Notes under the pieces: model-generated
Databases searched by the model: none
Told to the model about the DNA's origin: nothing
What the model saw: the letters and a program-made list of their open reading frames with translations, nothing else
Assembly: GCF_016863295.1 (NCBI RefSeq)
Contig: NZ_BOOP01000035.1
Span: 1 to 37,951 of the forward strand
Direction: 5' to 3'
Source of the DNA: Planotetraspora phitsanulokensis
Lineage (GTDB): Bacteria; Actinomycetota; Actinomycetes; Streptosporangiales; Streptosporangiaceae
Length of the DNA stretch: 37,951 nt
Shown: piece after piece, positions 1 through 9,547 of the stretch
How the letters are laid out: the number at the start of each line of letters is the position of its first letter
Numbering within the stretch: position 1 is the first letter of the stretch
Translations under genes and position numbers: made by a program

Positions 1-79
1 CTCGGCGCGGGGCGTTTTCGCTGTTCAGGGTGCCGAGTTCACGGCAGGCCCGAGTGGTTGACGCGGGTTCAACACTTTT

Positions 80-95
80 TCCGTATATATACGGA
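80..95. promoter_or_regulatory. AT-rich perfect palindrome upstream of the M4 protease gene
   Basis: TCCGTATATATACGGA is a perfect 16-bp palindrome in otherwise GC-rich DNA, about 310 bp upstream of the protease start. A TTGACG hexamer lies at 58-63, but its distance to TATATA (84-89) is 20 bp, long for a sigma-70 promoter. TACGGAT recurs at 102-108 and TTCAAC occurs at 68-73 and 110-115. It may be an operator or part of a promoter. The rest of 1-403 holds no gene I can support apart from a possible very short reading frame at 182-208. Confidence 0.35.
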
Positions 96-181
96 TCTCA
101 CTACGGATGTTCAACGTCTGGCGGTGGACCTAGCGTCGCGCGCATGACCGGCTCGGCCGGACTCCCAGCAGAAGGAGCGCC

Positions 182-208
182 GTGACCCTCCCCCGCCTCC
201 CCCCGTAG
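182..208 (+). other. possible 8-codon upstream reading frame ending in Pro-Pro-stop
   Basis: A strong Shine-Dalgarno sequence (AGAAGGAG) ends about five bases before a GTG that opens an eight-codon frame, VTLPRLPP, followed by TAG. It lies about 195 bases upstream of the protease start. Terminal Pro-Pro-stop contexts are known to slow ribosomes in bacteria, so a regulatory leader is conceivable. A chance occurrence is equally possible. Confidence 0.2.
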
Positions 209-403
209 CCCCCGTTCCCGCCATGGGAGACATGCCCGCCGGATGAGACGCCCCCGTGCCCGACGCCGGCGATAACCCCGTCCATTTCTCTCATCACCCC
301 CCGACTCCCACCTGTCCGCCGCCGGCTGCCGTCCGACGGCGTGAGCCGCCGTGCCCGCTCACCGGCGAACCGCGGTGTGGGAGGCAGAGAAAGGAAGACG
401 CCC

Positions 404-2617
404 ATGAGGCGCAGAGCCCTCCTCGCGGTGACCGCGGCCCTGGCGACGATCGCCGTGGCGGCGCCCACCACTCCCGCGGCGGCGACGCCGTCCGCGAGCA
501 CCACCCGCCTGTCAGATCCCCGGCAACTCGCGACGGCCGCCGCCGACCAGGCCGTGGCGAGCGGCTTCGACAAACTGCGCAAGCGGTCGGACGAGAGTTA
601 CCGCCGCACCGCCGTGACGCCGAGCGCCGGCGGCATGTACTACGTCACCTACGAGCGCTCCTACAAGGGACTGCCCGTCGTGGGCGGCGACGCGGTCGTC
701 GTCACCGACTCCAGCGGGCACGTACGCGACACCGCGGCGGCGGCCCCCACCACCAAGGCCGTGACGACCACGCCGACGATCACCGCCGACCGGGCCCTGG
801 AGGCGGCGAAGACCAGGCTGGACCGGGTCGACGACAGCGCCGCGCCGCGCCTGGTGGTCCTCGCCTGGGGCGCGGGGCCGCGGCTCGCGTGGGAGAGCCT
901 CGTGTCCGGCATCTCGGACGGCAAGCCCAGCAAGCAGCACGTGTTCGTCGACGCGACCACGGGCGAGATAGCGGACGGCTACGACGAGGTGCGCGCGGGC
1001 ACCGGCACCGGCTACTACTACGGCCAGGTCACCATCGACACGAGCGGCTCCGGCTCCTCGTACTCGATGACCGACCCCACGCGCAGCGGACTGCGCTGCG
1101 GCGGTCAGAACGGCTCCGCCTACACCGGCACGGACAACGCGTGGGGCAACGGCTCGGGCACCAACCTGGAGACCGCCTGCGTCGACGCGCTCTACGCCGT
1201 GCAGCGGGAGTGGGACATGCTGAGCTCCTGGCTCGGCCGCAACGGCATCAACGGCAACGGCGGCGGCTTCCCCGCACGCGTCGGCCTGAACGACGTCAAC
1301 GCCTACTGGAACGGCAGCTACACCAACTTCGGGCACTCGCAGGACAACACCCGTCAGGCCACGCCCATCGACGTCGTGGCGCACGAGTTCGGCCACGCCA
1401 TCTTCCAGACCACCCCGGGCGGCGCCGGGTCCGGCAACGAGAACGGCGGCCTGAACGAGGCGACGGGCGACGTCTTCGGCGCGCTCACCGAGGCCTACGC
1501 CAACAACCCGAACGACCCGCCGGACTACCAGGTGGGCGAGGAGGTCAACCTCGTCGGCGACGGGCCGATCCGCTACATGTACAACCCGTCGCTCGCCGGC
1601 GACCCCAACTGCTGGTCGTCGTCGATCCCCGGTACCGAGGTGCACTCGGCGGCCGGTCCGCTGAACCACTGGTTCTACCTGCTCGCCGAGGGCTCCTCCC
1701 CCGGCGGCGGCAAGCCGAGCAGCCCGATCTGCTCGGGCGGCCCCTCCTCCGTCACCGGCGTCTCCATCCAGAAGGCCGGCAGGATCTACCTGGGCGCCCT
1801 GCAGCGCAAGACCTCGACCTGGAAGTACGCCAACGTCAGGTCGGCGTCCCTCGCGGCGGCGGTCGAGCTGTACGGCGCGAACAGCCCGGAGTGCGCCGCG
1901 ACCAAGGCGGCGTGGAACGCGGTGAGCGTGCCCGTGCAGTCGGGTGAGCCGGCCTGCGGCACGTCGAGCAGCGACTTCTCGCTGTCGCTGAGCCCGACCT
2001 CCGCCTCGGTCGCGCCCGGCGGGCAGGCCACGGCCACGGTCGGCACGCAGACCACCTCGGGCGGCGCGCAGACGGTCAACTTCAGCGCCTCCGGCCTTCC
2101 CTCGGGCGCCACCGCGAGCTTCACGCCCACGTCGGTGACCTCCGGCGCCTCCTCCACCTTCCGGATCACCACCGGCACGTCGACGCCGGCGGGGACCTAC
2201 ACGGTCACCGTCACGGGCACCGGCTCGACCGGCAGCCACACCGCGACGTTCACGCTGACGGTCACGGGCACGGGCGGCGCCCGGACCTTCACCAACGGCA
2301 CCGACTACGCGATCAACGACCTCTCGACCATCACCAGCCCGATCACGTCCACGGCGACCGGCACGGCGGTCTCCCCGGTCCGGGTGAGCGTCACCATCTC
2401 GCACACCTGCGCCGAGGACCTGCGGATCCGCCTGCGCGGCCCGAGCGGGACGTACTACACGATCGACACGAGCGGCGGCTCCAGCTGCACGCAGTACGGC
2501 ACCAGGACCTACTCGGTGCCCGTCTCCCAGCAGGCGTCCGGACAGTGGGTCCTCGAGGTGGCCGACCAGTACCGCCTCGACACCGGCGTCCTCGACACCT
2601 GGAGCATCACCGTCTGA
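404..2617 (+). CDS. secreted M4-family (thermolysin-like) zinc metalloprotease with Ig-like and P domains
   Basis: A secreted preproprotein of 737 residues. The ATG at 404 follows AGAAAGGAAG and begins directly with a signal peptide (MRRR, hydrophobic stretch, cleavage near AAA-TP about residue 27); an in-frame start at 341 would add 21 residues before it. Residues about 35-200 resemble FTP/PepSY propeptide domains. The catalytic domain carries HEFGH at 327-331, third zinc ligand Glu354 in GLNEATGD, and the probable transition-state His415 in EVHSAAG. A Ser/Thr-rich Ig-like repeat (about 525-620) and a C-terminal proprotein-convertase P domain follow, an architecture common in actinomycete exoproteases. 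The family cleaves peptides on the amino side of hydrophobic residues. It is monocistronic, ended by a hairpin at 2682. Confidence 0.95.
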   Translation: MRRRALLAVTAALATIAVAAPTTPAAATPSASTTRLSDPRQLATAAADQAVASGFDKLRKRSDESYRRTAVTPSAGGMYYVTYERSYKGLPVVGGDAVVVTDSSGHVRDTAAAAPTTKAVTTTPTITADRALEAAKTRLDRVDDSAAPRLVVLAWGAGPRLAWESLVSGISDGKPSKQHVFVDATTGEIADGYDEVRAGTGTGYYYGQVTIDTSGSGSSYSMTDPTRSGLRCGGQNGSAYTGTDNAWGNGSGTNLETACVDALYAVQREWDMLSSWLGRNGINGNGGGFPARVGLNDVNAYWNGSYTNFGHSQDNTRQATPIDVVAHEFGHAIFQTTPGGAGSGNENGGLNEATGDVFGALTEAYANNPNDPPDYQVGEEVNLVGDGPIRYMYNPSLAGDPNCWSSSIPGTEVHSAAGPLNHWFYLLAEGSSPGGGKPSSPICSGGPSSVTGVSIQKAGRIYLGALQRKTSTWKYANVRSASLAAAVELYGANSPECAATKAAWNAVSVPVQSGEPACGTSSSDFSLSLSPTSASVAPGGQATATVGTQTTSGGAQTVNFSASGLPSGATASFTPTSVTSGASSTFRITTGTSTPAGTYTVTVTGTGSTGSHTATFTLTVTGTGGARTFTNGTDYAINDLSTITSPITSTATGTAVSPVRVSVTISHTCAEDLRIRLRGPSGTYYTIDTSGGSSCTQYGTRTYSVPVSQQASGQWVLEVADQYRLDTGVLDTWSITV

Positions 2618-2681
2618 CGGCTCCGCCAGAACGGCGCACATCGAACGGCACATGAAACGGCGCCCATGAAGCGGAGACAGG

Positions 2682-2706
2682 CCCCCGGGACCACGCGTCC
2701 CGGGGG
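2682..2706. terminator. intrinsic terminator between convergent genes
   Basis: CCCCCGGGA, a seven-base loop, then TCCCGGGGG form a perfect 9-bp stem followed by TTT on the plus strand. It lies 64 bp after the protease stop and 26 bp before the end of the convergent regulator gene, so it may act in both directions. Confidence 0.8.
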
Positions 2707-2732
2707 TTTCGGCATCACGGCCGGCTCACGGT

Positions 2733-5549
2733 TCAGCCGGGTGGGGCGACCTGCGTACGCGACCGCAGGCCGAGCTTGCGCAGCACGGTGGCCACGTGGC
2801 TCTCCACCGTGCGCGTCGACAGGAAGAGCACGTCGGCGATCTCCCTGTTGGTACGGCCGAGCGCGACGAGCCTGGCCACTTCCTTCTCCCGCTCGGACAG
2901 CGTGCTCGCGTTGCCCCTCTTCCCGCGTGGGAGCGGGACCTCGGCGCCGATGTCACGCAGCGCGCGCCTGCAGCGGGCGGCGTCATGCGTCGCGCCGAGC
3001 CGGGCGAACCGTTCCGCCAATTCGATGAAGGCCGCCGCTGCGCCGCCGTCCCCGAGCGCGAGCCTGGCGCGCGCCTCCCCCTCGCCCGCACGCGCCGCCG
3101 CGTACGGCTGGGGCAGCACGGCGTAGGCCTCCTGGGCGTCCGCGTAACAACCGACGGCGTCGCCGTAGCGGCGCTCCGCGGCTGCGAGCGCGCCACGGGC
3201 CATTTCGAGGGCGGCGTGCGCGGCGGGCGCGACCTTGCCCGCGATCCCGCCGGCGTAGTCGGCGACCAGGTCCGCCGCCGCCTTCGGCCGTCCGGCGCAG
3301 GCGAACGCGGTCACGGCGGACGGGACCAGATGGGCTCCCCAGACCCAGACGCCCTTGCGGCGCAGCCGGGCGACCGCCGCCTCGGCCTCCGTTGACGCGG
3401 CGTCGAACTCGCCGCGGGCGAGACGCAGGTCGACGAGCCCTCCGGAAGCGGCCGTCACGATCGGCAGGTAGCGGGCGTCGGGCGCGTCGAGTCCGGCGGT
3501 GTGGAAGTGCTCGGTCGCCTCATCCCATTCGCCCGTCGCCAGGGCGAGCAGGCCCAGGACGAGCCAGGCGTCCACCGCGATCAGCGGGGTCTCGGTCGCG
3601 AGCTCGGCCAGGGACGCGGCCCGGTCGCGCAGCCCGTCCCACCGCCCGGTCAGCCAGTCCCCGCGGATCGCCGACGCGTCGAGGAGGTAGGCCTGGTACT
3701 GCGCGCCCGTCTCCACCGCCAGACGCCGGCCCTCCTGCGCGTACCTCTCGGACTCGGCGTGCAGCCCCAGGGTGACCAGCTCGTCGTGGATGTTGCAGTA
3801 GGCGCGCGCCACCTGTCTGCGGACGGCGATGCGCGGGTCGGCGACGGGCAGCGTCCCGGCGACGGCGAACGCGCCGGGCGAGCCGAGCGCCATCTCGAAG
3901 GAGGCGCGGTTGGCCAGCACCGCGGCCGCGAGCTCTGGGCTGTCGGCCGAGGCGACGAGCGCCTCCGCGCGGGACATCCACTCCTCCTGCGTCGTGACCG
4001 GCTCGGTGCCCCACGCCGGCATGGCGAGCAGCGCCCAGCCGCGGGCGGCGAGCGTCGGCCGCTCGCTCAGCTCGTCGAGGGCGATCATGATCTCCGCACG
4101 TCCGGCGGCGGTGTCCCCCGCCTGGTTGGACAACACCACGCCGAGGTTGAGCCGCACCTCGCCCCTTGCGTCGTCCGACAGGAAACCGTCGCGCAGCACG
4201 TGCCGCAGCAGCCGTACGACCCGCTGGTGGGACAGGCCGGTGGCGGCGAAGCGGCTCAGCATCAGCGCGAGGGGCACCCGGTGGGACGCGGGCAGGTCGG
4301 GATCGCCGAGCATGCCCTCGATGACCTCCACGGCCAGCGCGGTGTCCCCGACGGCGGCGGCGTGCTGGGCCGCCGTGGTCCCGTGGCGCAGCCAGGCGTC
4401 GGTGTCCCCGGCCTGACGGGCGTGGAACGCGAGCTGCACCAGCGGCGGCGAGTCCACGGCGCCGAGGGCGGTCATCGCGCGCTCGTGCGCCGACCGGCGG
4501 TCGGGGCCGGGGATGGCGTCGTACACAGCCTGCTGCGCGAGCGCGTGGCGGAAGCCGTACCGGCCGCCGGGGTGCTCGTGCAGGACTCCCGCCAGCAACG
4601 CCTCGCCCAGCCCGGCGGAATGGCCGGCGACCGCGGAGATCAGCTGCTCCCCGGCGGGGAGGCGGAGGACCGCTGCGGCCTGCACCGCGCCCGCCGCGGC
4701 GGCGGACAGACCGGCCATCCGCTCGGCCATCGCCTCCCGCAGGAGGAGCGGGACCCCGGCACGGTCGAGCGCGTCGGGTTCCTCCGCGTCGGGCAGGGAC
4801 CCGACCACCTCCTCGACCACGAACGGGATGCCCGCCGTGCGTTCGTGCAGCCGCACGACGAAATCGTGCGGAAGATCGGAGCGGTCCAGCAGCGCGCAGG
4901 CGAGGTTGCCGACATCGGTCATGTCCAGCGGGGCGAGCGGCACCACCACGCTGGTCGTGTCCGGCTGGTGCCGGTAGGCGCGCCCCAGCGGCGAGCGGGC
5001 CGCGCCCCGGCTCTCCCGCCGGTGCGTCGCCACGACGGTCAACCCCTCGGGCGGCTGCCCGGTCAGGAAACGTAACAGGTCGCGGGTGCCGTCGTCGGCC
5101 CAGTGCAGGTCCTCGATGACCAGCACGGCCGGCCCGACGGCGCCGAGCAGCGCGCGGATCGCACGAAAGAGCCGGTGGCGTTCGGCCCGCGGATCGTCCA
5201 GGGGCTGCGGCGAGGGCGGCAGCACCGCGGCGAGCTCGGGAAGGTGCCCGCGAAGCACCCCGGTCACCGGGTTGAGCACACGGTCCGACGGCAACCGGCC
5301 CGCGACGTCGCGCAGCGCCTCGAAGACGGGCCCGTACGGAAAGGGTTCGCGGATCTGGTGGCAGTAGCCGAGGAGCACGGCCCTGTCACCGGCGGGGAGG
5401 CGGCCGAGCGCGGCGCGGACGAGCCGGGTCTTGCCGATCCCCGCCTCGCCTTCCACCAACACGACCGCCGGGGGACGGGTCATCGCACCGGCCAGGATCC
5501 GCAGCTCAGAGATGCGTCCGACCAGTGCGGGCGAGGGGGCGCTGCTCAT
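2733..5549 (-). CDS. LuxR-family transcriptional regulator with N-terminal AAA ATPase (LAL/MalT-like)
   Basis: A large ATP-dependent regulator of 938 residues. The N-terminal ATPase has a Walker A motif GEAGIGKT (about residues 34-41) and Walker [13 protein letters not shown]. The middle is a helical, Ala/Leu-rich TPR-like region. The C-terminus is a LuxR helix-turn-helix beginning [15 protein letters not shown] and containing [12 protein letters not shown]. Length and order match the LAL group, often pathway-specific activators in actinomycetes. I chose the ATG at 5549 because GGAG lies eight bases upstream; an in-frame TTG at 5561 would make that GGAG coding. It is convergent with the protease and divergent from the ABC exporter operon; which of these it regulates, if either, is unknown. 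Confidence 0.9.
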   Translation of the reverse strand: MSSAPSPALVGRISELRILAGAMTRPPAVVLVEGEAGIGKTRLVRAALGRLPAGDRAVLLGYCHQIREPFPYGPVFEALRDVAGRLPSDRVLNPVTGVLRGHLPELAAVLPPSPQPLDDPRAERHRLFRAIRALLGAVGPAVLVIEDLHWADDGTRDLLRFLTGQPPEGLTVVATHRRESRGAARSPLGRAYRHQPDTTSVVVPLAPLDMTDVGNLACALLDRSDLPHDFVVRLHERTAGIPFVVEEVVGSLPDAEEPDALDRAGVPLLLREAMAERMAGLSAAAAGAVQAAAVLRLPAGEQLISAVAGHSAGLGEALLAGVLHEHPGGRYGFRHALAQQAVYDAIPGPDRRSAHERAMTALGAVDSPPLVQLAFHARQAGDTDAWLRHGTTAAQHAAAVGDTALAVEVIEGMLGDPDLPASHRVPLALMLSRFAATGLSHQRVVRLLRHVLRDGFLSDDARGEVRLNLGVVLSNQAGDTAAGRAEIMIALDELSERPTLAARGWALLAMPAWGTEPVTTQEEWMSRAEALVASADSPELAAAVLANRASFEMALGSPGAFAVAGTLPVADPRIAVRRQVARAYCNIHDELVTLGLHAESERYAQEGRRLAVETGAQYQAYLLDASAIRGDWLTGRWDGLRDRAASLAELATETPLIAVDAWLVLGLLALATGEWDEATEHFHTAGLDAPDARYLPIVTAASGGLVDLRLARGEFDAASTEAEAAVARLRRKGVWVWGAHLVPSAVTAFACAGRPKAAADLVADYAGGIAGKVAPAAHAALEMARGALAAAERRYGDAVGCYADAQEAYAVLPQPYAAARAGEGEARARLALGDGGAAAAFIELAERFARLGATHDAARCRRALRDIGAEVPLPRGKRGNASTLSEREKEVARLVALGRTNREIADVLFLSTRTVESHVATVLRKLGLRSRTQVAPPG

Positions 5550-5845
5550 CGACCGCTCCAAGGTACGGGTGTGCTGGACCCCCCGGGACAGTTATCCACG
5601 CACCTTCGGCCGAGGTCAACCCCAGAGCGTTACAGACCAGTTGCGAATGCAGTCAAGTCACCCGGACGCCGACCGCCCACGCGCCCCCGCTTCCCCCGGC
5701 CCGCGAAAGCGTACGCACAGGCCACGGGGCACGACCAGACGACGACGCCAGGTGCGGTCGTAAACGGGGATCAACCGATCGGATGATGCCAACCCCAGCG
5801 CGACAGGCGATGTACACGAACGGCGCCCGCCAGGATCATCTGGGC

Positions 5846-6805
5846 ATGGCGATTATCGAAGTGAACGGCCTGCGTAAGGCGTACGGGGGCAGACCCGCCG
5901 TTGACGGGGTGTCCTTCGCCGTTGAGGAAGGCGAGATATTCGGAATCCTCGGCCCGAACGGCGCGGGCAAGACGACGACGGTCGAATGCGTCGAGGGACT
6001 GCGAGTCCCCGACTCCGGCACCGTCACGGTGGCCGGTCTCCACCCGGTATCCGATCACGCACAGCTGACGCGGATTCTCGGCGCCCAGTTACAGGAGAGC
6101 GATCTGCAGGCGAAGCTCACCGTGCGCGAGGCGCTCGAGCTCTACAGCGCCTTCTATCCGAAGCCGGCCGACTGGGGGTCACTCGCCGAAAGGCTCGGCC
6201 TCACCGACCGTCTCACCGCCCGCTTCGGCAAGCTCTCCGGCGGGCAGAAGCAGCGGCTCTTCATCGCGCTCGCCCTCATCGGCAACCCCAGGATCGTGGT
6301 GCTCGACGAGCTCACCACCGGCCTCGACCCGCGAGCCCGCCGCGACACCTGGAAGCTGATCGAGGACGTGCGGGCCTCCGGGGTGACCGTCCTGCTGGTC
6401 ACGCACTTCATGGAGGAGGCCCAACATCTGTGCGACCGCGTCGCCGTGATCAACGCGGGCAGGGTGGCCGCGCTGGACACCCCGGCGGGCCTCATCAGCC
6501 GGACCGCGTCGTCGACCGTCATCGCGTTCACACCCTCCCGGCCGCTCGACGACGCCGACCTGGCCGCGCTGCCCGCGGCGACGTCAGTCGAACTGAAGGA
6601 CGACCGGGTGGTCGTCAACGGGACCGACGCGACCGTCAACGCGGTGATCGCACTGCTCGCCCGGCGCCAGATCACGGCCGAGCGGCTGCGCGTCACCGAC
6701 GCAACGCTGGACGACGCGTTCCTCGACCTGACGACCGACAACGGAGCCACCCCGTCGGAGCCGGTGGCACACCGCGCGGCGGATCTCACCGAGCAGGAGG
6801 CCTGA
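5846..6805 (+). CDS. ABC transporter ATP-binding protein (DrrA-like)
   Basis: Cytoplasmic ATPase subunit of a two-component ABC-2 type exporter, 319 residues. Walker A GPNGAGKTT is at 36-44, signature LSGGQKQR at 130-137, Walker B VVLDE near 151-155 and the H-loop VTHF near 187-190. The usual LDEPTSGLD reads LDELTTGLD, as in many drug-exporter ATPases of this group. The C-terminal about 90 residues form the accessory domain typical of DrrA/CcmA proteins. The ATG at 5846 starts the conserved MAIIEVNGLRKAYGG. A longer in-frame opening exists upstream but has no family similarity. It begins an operon with the permease, histidine kinase and response regulator. Substrate cannot be read from sequence; antibiotics, peptides or lipids are typical. 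Confidence 0.93.
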   Translation: MAIIEVNGLRKAYGGRPAVDGVSFAVEEGEIFGILGPNGAGKTTTVECVEGLRVPDSGTVTVAGLHPVSDHAQLTRILGAQLQESDLQAKLTVREALELYSAFYPKPADWGSLAERLGLTDRLTARFGKLSGGQKQRLFIALALIGNPRIVVLDELTTGLDPRARRDTWKLIEDVRASGVTVLLVTHFMEEAQHLCDRVAVINAGRVAALDTPAGLISRTASSTVIAFTPSRPLDDADLAALPAATSVELKDDRVVVNGTDATVNAVIALLARRQITAERLRVTDATLDDAFLDLTTDNGATPSEPVAHRAADLTEQEA

Positions 6806-6806
6806 C

Positions 6807-7547
6807 ATGTCCGCATCCACCGCCGTGCTGAAGTCCGAGGCCCGGCTCTTCAGCCGCGAGCCGGGAAGCCTCTTCTGGATCATCGCCTTCCCCTCCGTGC
6901 TGCTGGCGATCCTCGGCCTGATCCCGACGTTCCGAACGGCCGACCCCTCTCTCGACGGCCTCCGGGTCATCGACCTGTACGTCCCCATCGTCGTGCTCCT
7001 GGCCATCGTCATGGCCGGGGTGCAGGCCATGCCGCCCGTCCTCACCGGCTACCGGGAACTGGGCATCCTGCGTCGCATGTCGACCACTCCGGTACGGCCC
7101 GTGTCCCTGCTGACGGCGCAGATCGTGCTGCACGGCGCGGCGGCCGTGTGCTCGGCGGTCATCGCGATGGCCGTGGGCCGTCTCGTCTACGGCGTGACAC
7201 TGCCCGGGCAGCTCTTCGGGTACGCACTGGCACTGGTCCTCGCCGCGCTGGCCGCCCTCGCGGCGGGCGCCACGATCGCCGCGCTCTCACGGACCACGAA
7301 GATCTCCACGGCCATCGGCTCGGCCGTCCTGTTCCCGTCGATGTTCACGCTGGGCGTCTGGCTTCCCGTCCAGGCCATGCCGGACGCCCTGCAGCGCGTC
7401 GTCCTGCTCACCCCGTTCGGGGCCGCCTCGCAGGCGCTGAACGAGGCGGCGGCCGGCGACTGGCCCAGTTGGTCGCACCTCGGCGTGACCGCGCTGTGGA
7501 TCGTCGTCCTCGTCGGCGCGGCTGCACGCTGGTTCCGGTGGGAGTAG
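6807..7547 (+). CDS. ABC-2 type transporter permease
   Basis: Membrane subunit of the exporter, 246 residues with about six hydrophobic segments, the first at residues about 22-42 and the last near the C-terminus. It starts two bases after the ATPase stop, behind an excellent ribosome site (GAGCAGGAGG, six-base spacing), so the two are translationally linked. The stretch VLTGYRELGILRRMSTTPV is the cytoplasmic coupling segment characteristic of ABC2_membrane permeases (GxxRELGxLRRLxxTPV). Length is normal for half-size permeases working as homodimers. The adjacent two-component pair suggests that export is induced by a membrane or drug stress. Confidence 0.93.
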   Translation: MSASTAVLKSEARLFSREPGSLFWIIAFPSVLLAILGLIPTFRTADPSLDGLRVIDLYVPIVVLLAIVMAGVQAMPPVLTGYRELGILRRMSTTPVRPVSLLTAQIVLHGAAAVCSAVIAMAVGRLVYGVTLPGQLFGYALALVLAALAALAAGATIAALSRTTKISTAIGSAVLFPSMFTLGVWLPVQAMPDALQRVVLLTPFGAASQALNEAAAGDWPSWSHLGVTALWIVVLVGAAARWFRWE

Positions 7548-7566
7548 GGAACGGGAGGAGAACGAG

Positions 7567-8820
7567 GTGACGGAAGCCGACACCGCGGACATGAGCTGGG
7601 GCAGGGAGTGGTCCTTCCGCTGGATCCCGTACGTCATGCTGGGCCTCGCCACGCTGATCTCGGCCGCTTCGAGCAGTCTGTTCATGACGCGTGGCGAGGA
7701 ATACGCGGCGGGGGCGCTCGTCGTGGCCGCGCTGGGGCTGCACCTCTGGTGGAGCAGGACCAGCCCGGGCCTGCCCGAGTTCGACGTGCGCGGCCGGGTC
7801 TACTATGTCGCGCGGTTCGCGCTCGGCTTCGCGCTCACCTGGCTCAACCCGTTCTTCGCGATCTACGCGGTGCTCGGCTACTTCGACTCCGGCGACCTGC
7901 TGCCACGGCGTCTGATGTACGCCGGGCTGCTGGCCACCGCCGCGACGATGGCGGGCTCGCAGTCCGGCGGTCTGCCGATCAAGGACGGCACGCAGTGGGT
8001 CGCCTTCGCGGCGCTGTACGTCGTGAACGCCTCGCTCACCCTCGTCTTCGGCAAGATCGGGGCGCGCGAGGCCGAGAACACCAAGGCCAAGGCCGCCACC
8101 ATCGCGGAACTCGAGCGCACCAACGCCCGCCTCGAGCAGGCGATGGAGCTGAACGCCGAGCTGAACGCCCGGCTTCTCGTCCAGGCCCGGGAGGCGGGGG
8201 TCAACGACGAACGCCGGCGCCTGGCCGCCGAGATCCACGACACCCTCGCGCAGGGCCTGGCGGGCATCATCACCCAGCTCCAGGCGGCCACCGACAGCGC
8301 GGACCCCGCGACCGCCCGCGACCACGTGGAGCGCGCGGCCGCCCTCGCCCGTCACAGCCTGGGCGAGGCCCGCCGCTCGGTGCAGAACCTCAGTCCCGGC
8401 GCGCTGGAGCACCACACGCTCCCGGAGGCGTTGAAGAACCTCGTCACGACATGGTCGGCCTCGACGGGCGTGCGGGCGGAGTTCACCGTCACCGGCACCG
8501 TCGAGCCGTTGCACGACGAGGTCGAGGCCACCGTGCTCCGCATCGCTCAGGAGACGCTCGCCAACGCCGGTCGGCACGCCCAGGCCACGCGGGTGGGCGT
8601 CACCCTGTCGTACATGGACGACGAGGTGAGCCTGGACGTCCGCGACGACGGTCGCGGCTTCGACCCGCTCACGGTGCCCCAACGCGAGACCGCGCGCGGC
8701 TTCGGCCTCGGCGGCATGCGCGCCCGCGCCGAACGCATCGCCGGGACGGTCGCCATCGAGTCCGAGCCGGGACGCGGCACGGCCATCTCTGCTCGCGTAC
8801 CGTTGGTGCCCCATGGCTGA
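7567..8820 (+). CDS. sensor histidine kinase, NarL/DesK type (HisKA_3)
   Basis: Membrane-bound histidine kinase of 417 residues. Residues 20-165 contain five to six hydrophobic segments with almost no extracellular domain, suggesting sensing within the membrane. A short helical linker (about 168-210) leads to the HisKA_3 dimerisation domain with phospho-acceptor His224 in EIHDTLAQG. The HATPase domain shows the N box (AQETLANAGRHA), a G1 box (DVRDDGRGFD) and a G2 box (GFGLGGMRARA). The GTG at 7567 follows GGGAGGAG. It is 19 bp after the permease and overlaps the response regulator by eight bases. It probably phosphorylates that regulator to control the exporter. Confidence 0.94.
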   Translation: MTEADTADMSWGREWSFRWIPYVMLGLATLISAASSSLFMTRGEEYAAGALVVAALGLHLWWSRTSPGLPEFDVRGRVYYVARFALGFALTWLNPFFAIYAVLGYFDSGDLLPRRLMYAGLLATAATMAGSQSGGLPIKDGTQWVAFAALYVVNASLTLVFGKIGAREAENTKAKAATIAELERTNARLEQAMELNAELNARLLVQAREAGVNDERRRLAAEIHDTLAQGLAGIITQLQAATDSADPATARDHVERAAALARHSLGEARRSVQNLSPGALEHHTLPEALKNLVTTWSASTGVRAEFTVTGTVEPLHDEVEATVLRIAQETLANAGRHAQATRVGVTLSYMDDEVSLDVRDDGRGFDPLTVPQRETARGFGLGGMRARAERIAGTVAIESEPGRGTAISARVPLVPHG

Positions 8821-9445
8821 GCGCACCATCACCCTCCTGATCGTCGACGACCATCCCGTCGTGCGTGACGGTCTTCGCGGCATGTTCGCCGCGCACCCCG
8901 AGTTCGAGGTCCTCGGCGAGGCCGCCGACGGACGGCAGGCGGTCGAGCTCGCCGCCCTCCTCGATCCCGATGTGGTCCTGATGGACCTGCGGATGCCGGG
9001 CGGGGGCGGAGTCGACGCCATCGCCGAGCTGACCCGCCGCGGCCTGCGCTGCAAGGTGCTCGTCCTCACCACCTACGACACGGACTCCGACACCCTGCCC
9101 GCGATCGAGGCGGGCGCCACCGGCTACCTGCTCAAGGACGCGCCCCGCGACGAACTCTTCACCGCCGTGCGGGCCGCCGCCGAAGGCAAGACGGTCCTGT
9201 CGCCCGCCATCGCCTCGCGCCTGGTCTCACGGGTGAGAGCGCCTGGCGGCGAACCACTGAGCGCGCGGGAGCGCGAGGTGCTCGGCCTCGTCGCAAAGGG
9301 CACGTCCAACCGTGAGATCGCCTCTGTGCTGTTCATCAGCGAGGCGACCGTCAAGACCCATCTCACCCACCTCTACGCGAAGCTGGGCGTCAAGGACCGG
9401 GCCGCGGCCGTCGCGGTCGCGTACGAGCGGGGCATCCTCGGCTGA
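8813..9445 (+). CDS. NarL/FixJ-family response regulator
   Basis: DNA-binding response regulator of 210 residues. The receiver domain has acidic residues Asp12-Asp13 (VDDHP), phospho-acceptor Asp58 (VVLMDLRMPG) and the conserved Lys in YLLKDA. The C-terminal LuxR helix-turn-helix starts at LSAREREVLGLVAKG and includes TSNREIASVLFISEATVKTHL. Its start lies inside the kinase gene (eight-base overlap), so the two are co-translated and form one signalling pair. The likely target is the operon's own promoter upstream of 5846; this is inferred from gene order only. Confidence 0.95.
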   Translation: MAERTITLLIVDDHPVVRDGLRGMFAAHPEFEVLGEAADGRQAVELAALLDPDVVLMDLRMPGGGGVDAIAELTRRGLRCKVLVLTTYDTDSDTLPAIEAGATGYLLKDAPRDELFTAVRAAAEGKTVLSPAIASRLVSRVRAPGGEPLSAREREVLGLVAKGTSNREIASVLFISEATVKTHLTHLYAKLGVKDRAAAVAVAYERGILG

Positions 9446-9547
9446 TCCGTCCGCGCGGATCACACCCCGCTCCCAGTGAGCGTGAACTCGAAACCTCCCT
9501 GCCGCAGAGACATGGGTGTCCGATGTCGCGACGACAGGAGGAAGTCA

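Noticed and set aside
9444-9461. GATCCG-N6-CGGATC hairpin at the end of the response regulator gene
   Set aside because: Only six base pairs, overlaps the stop codon and has no T tract; too weak to call a terminator.
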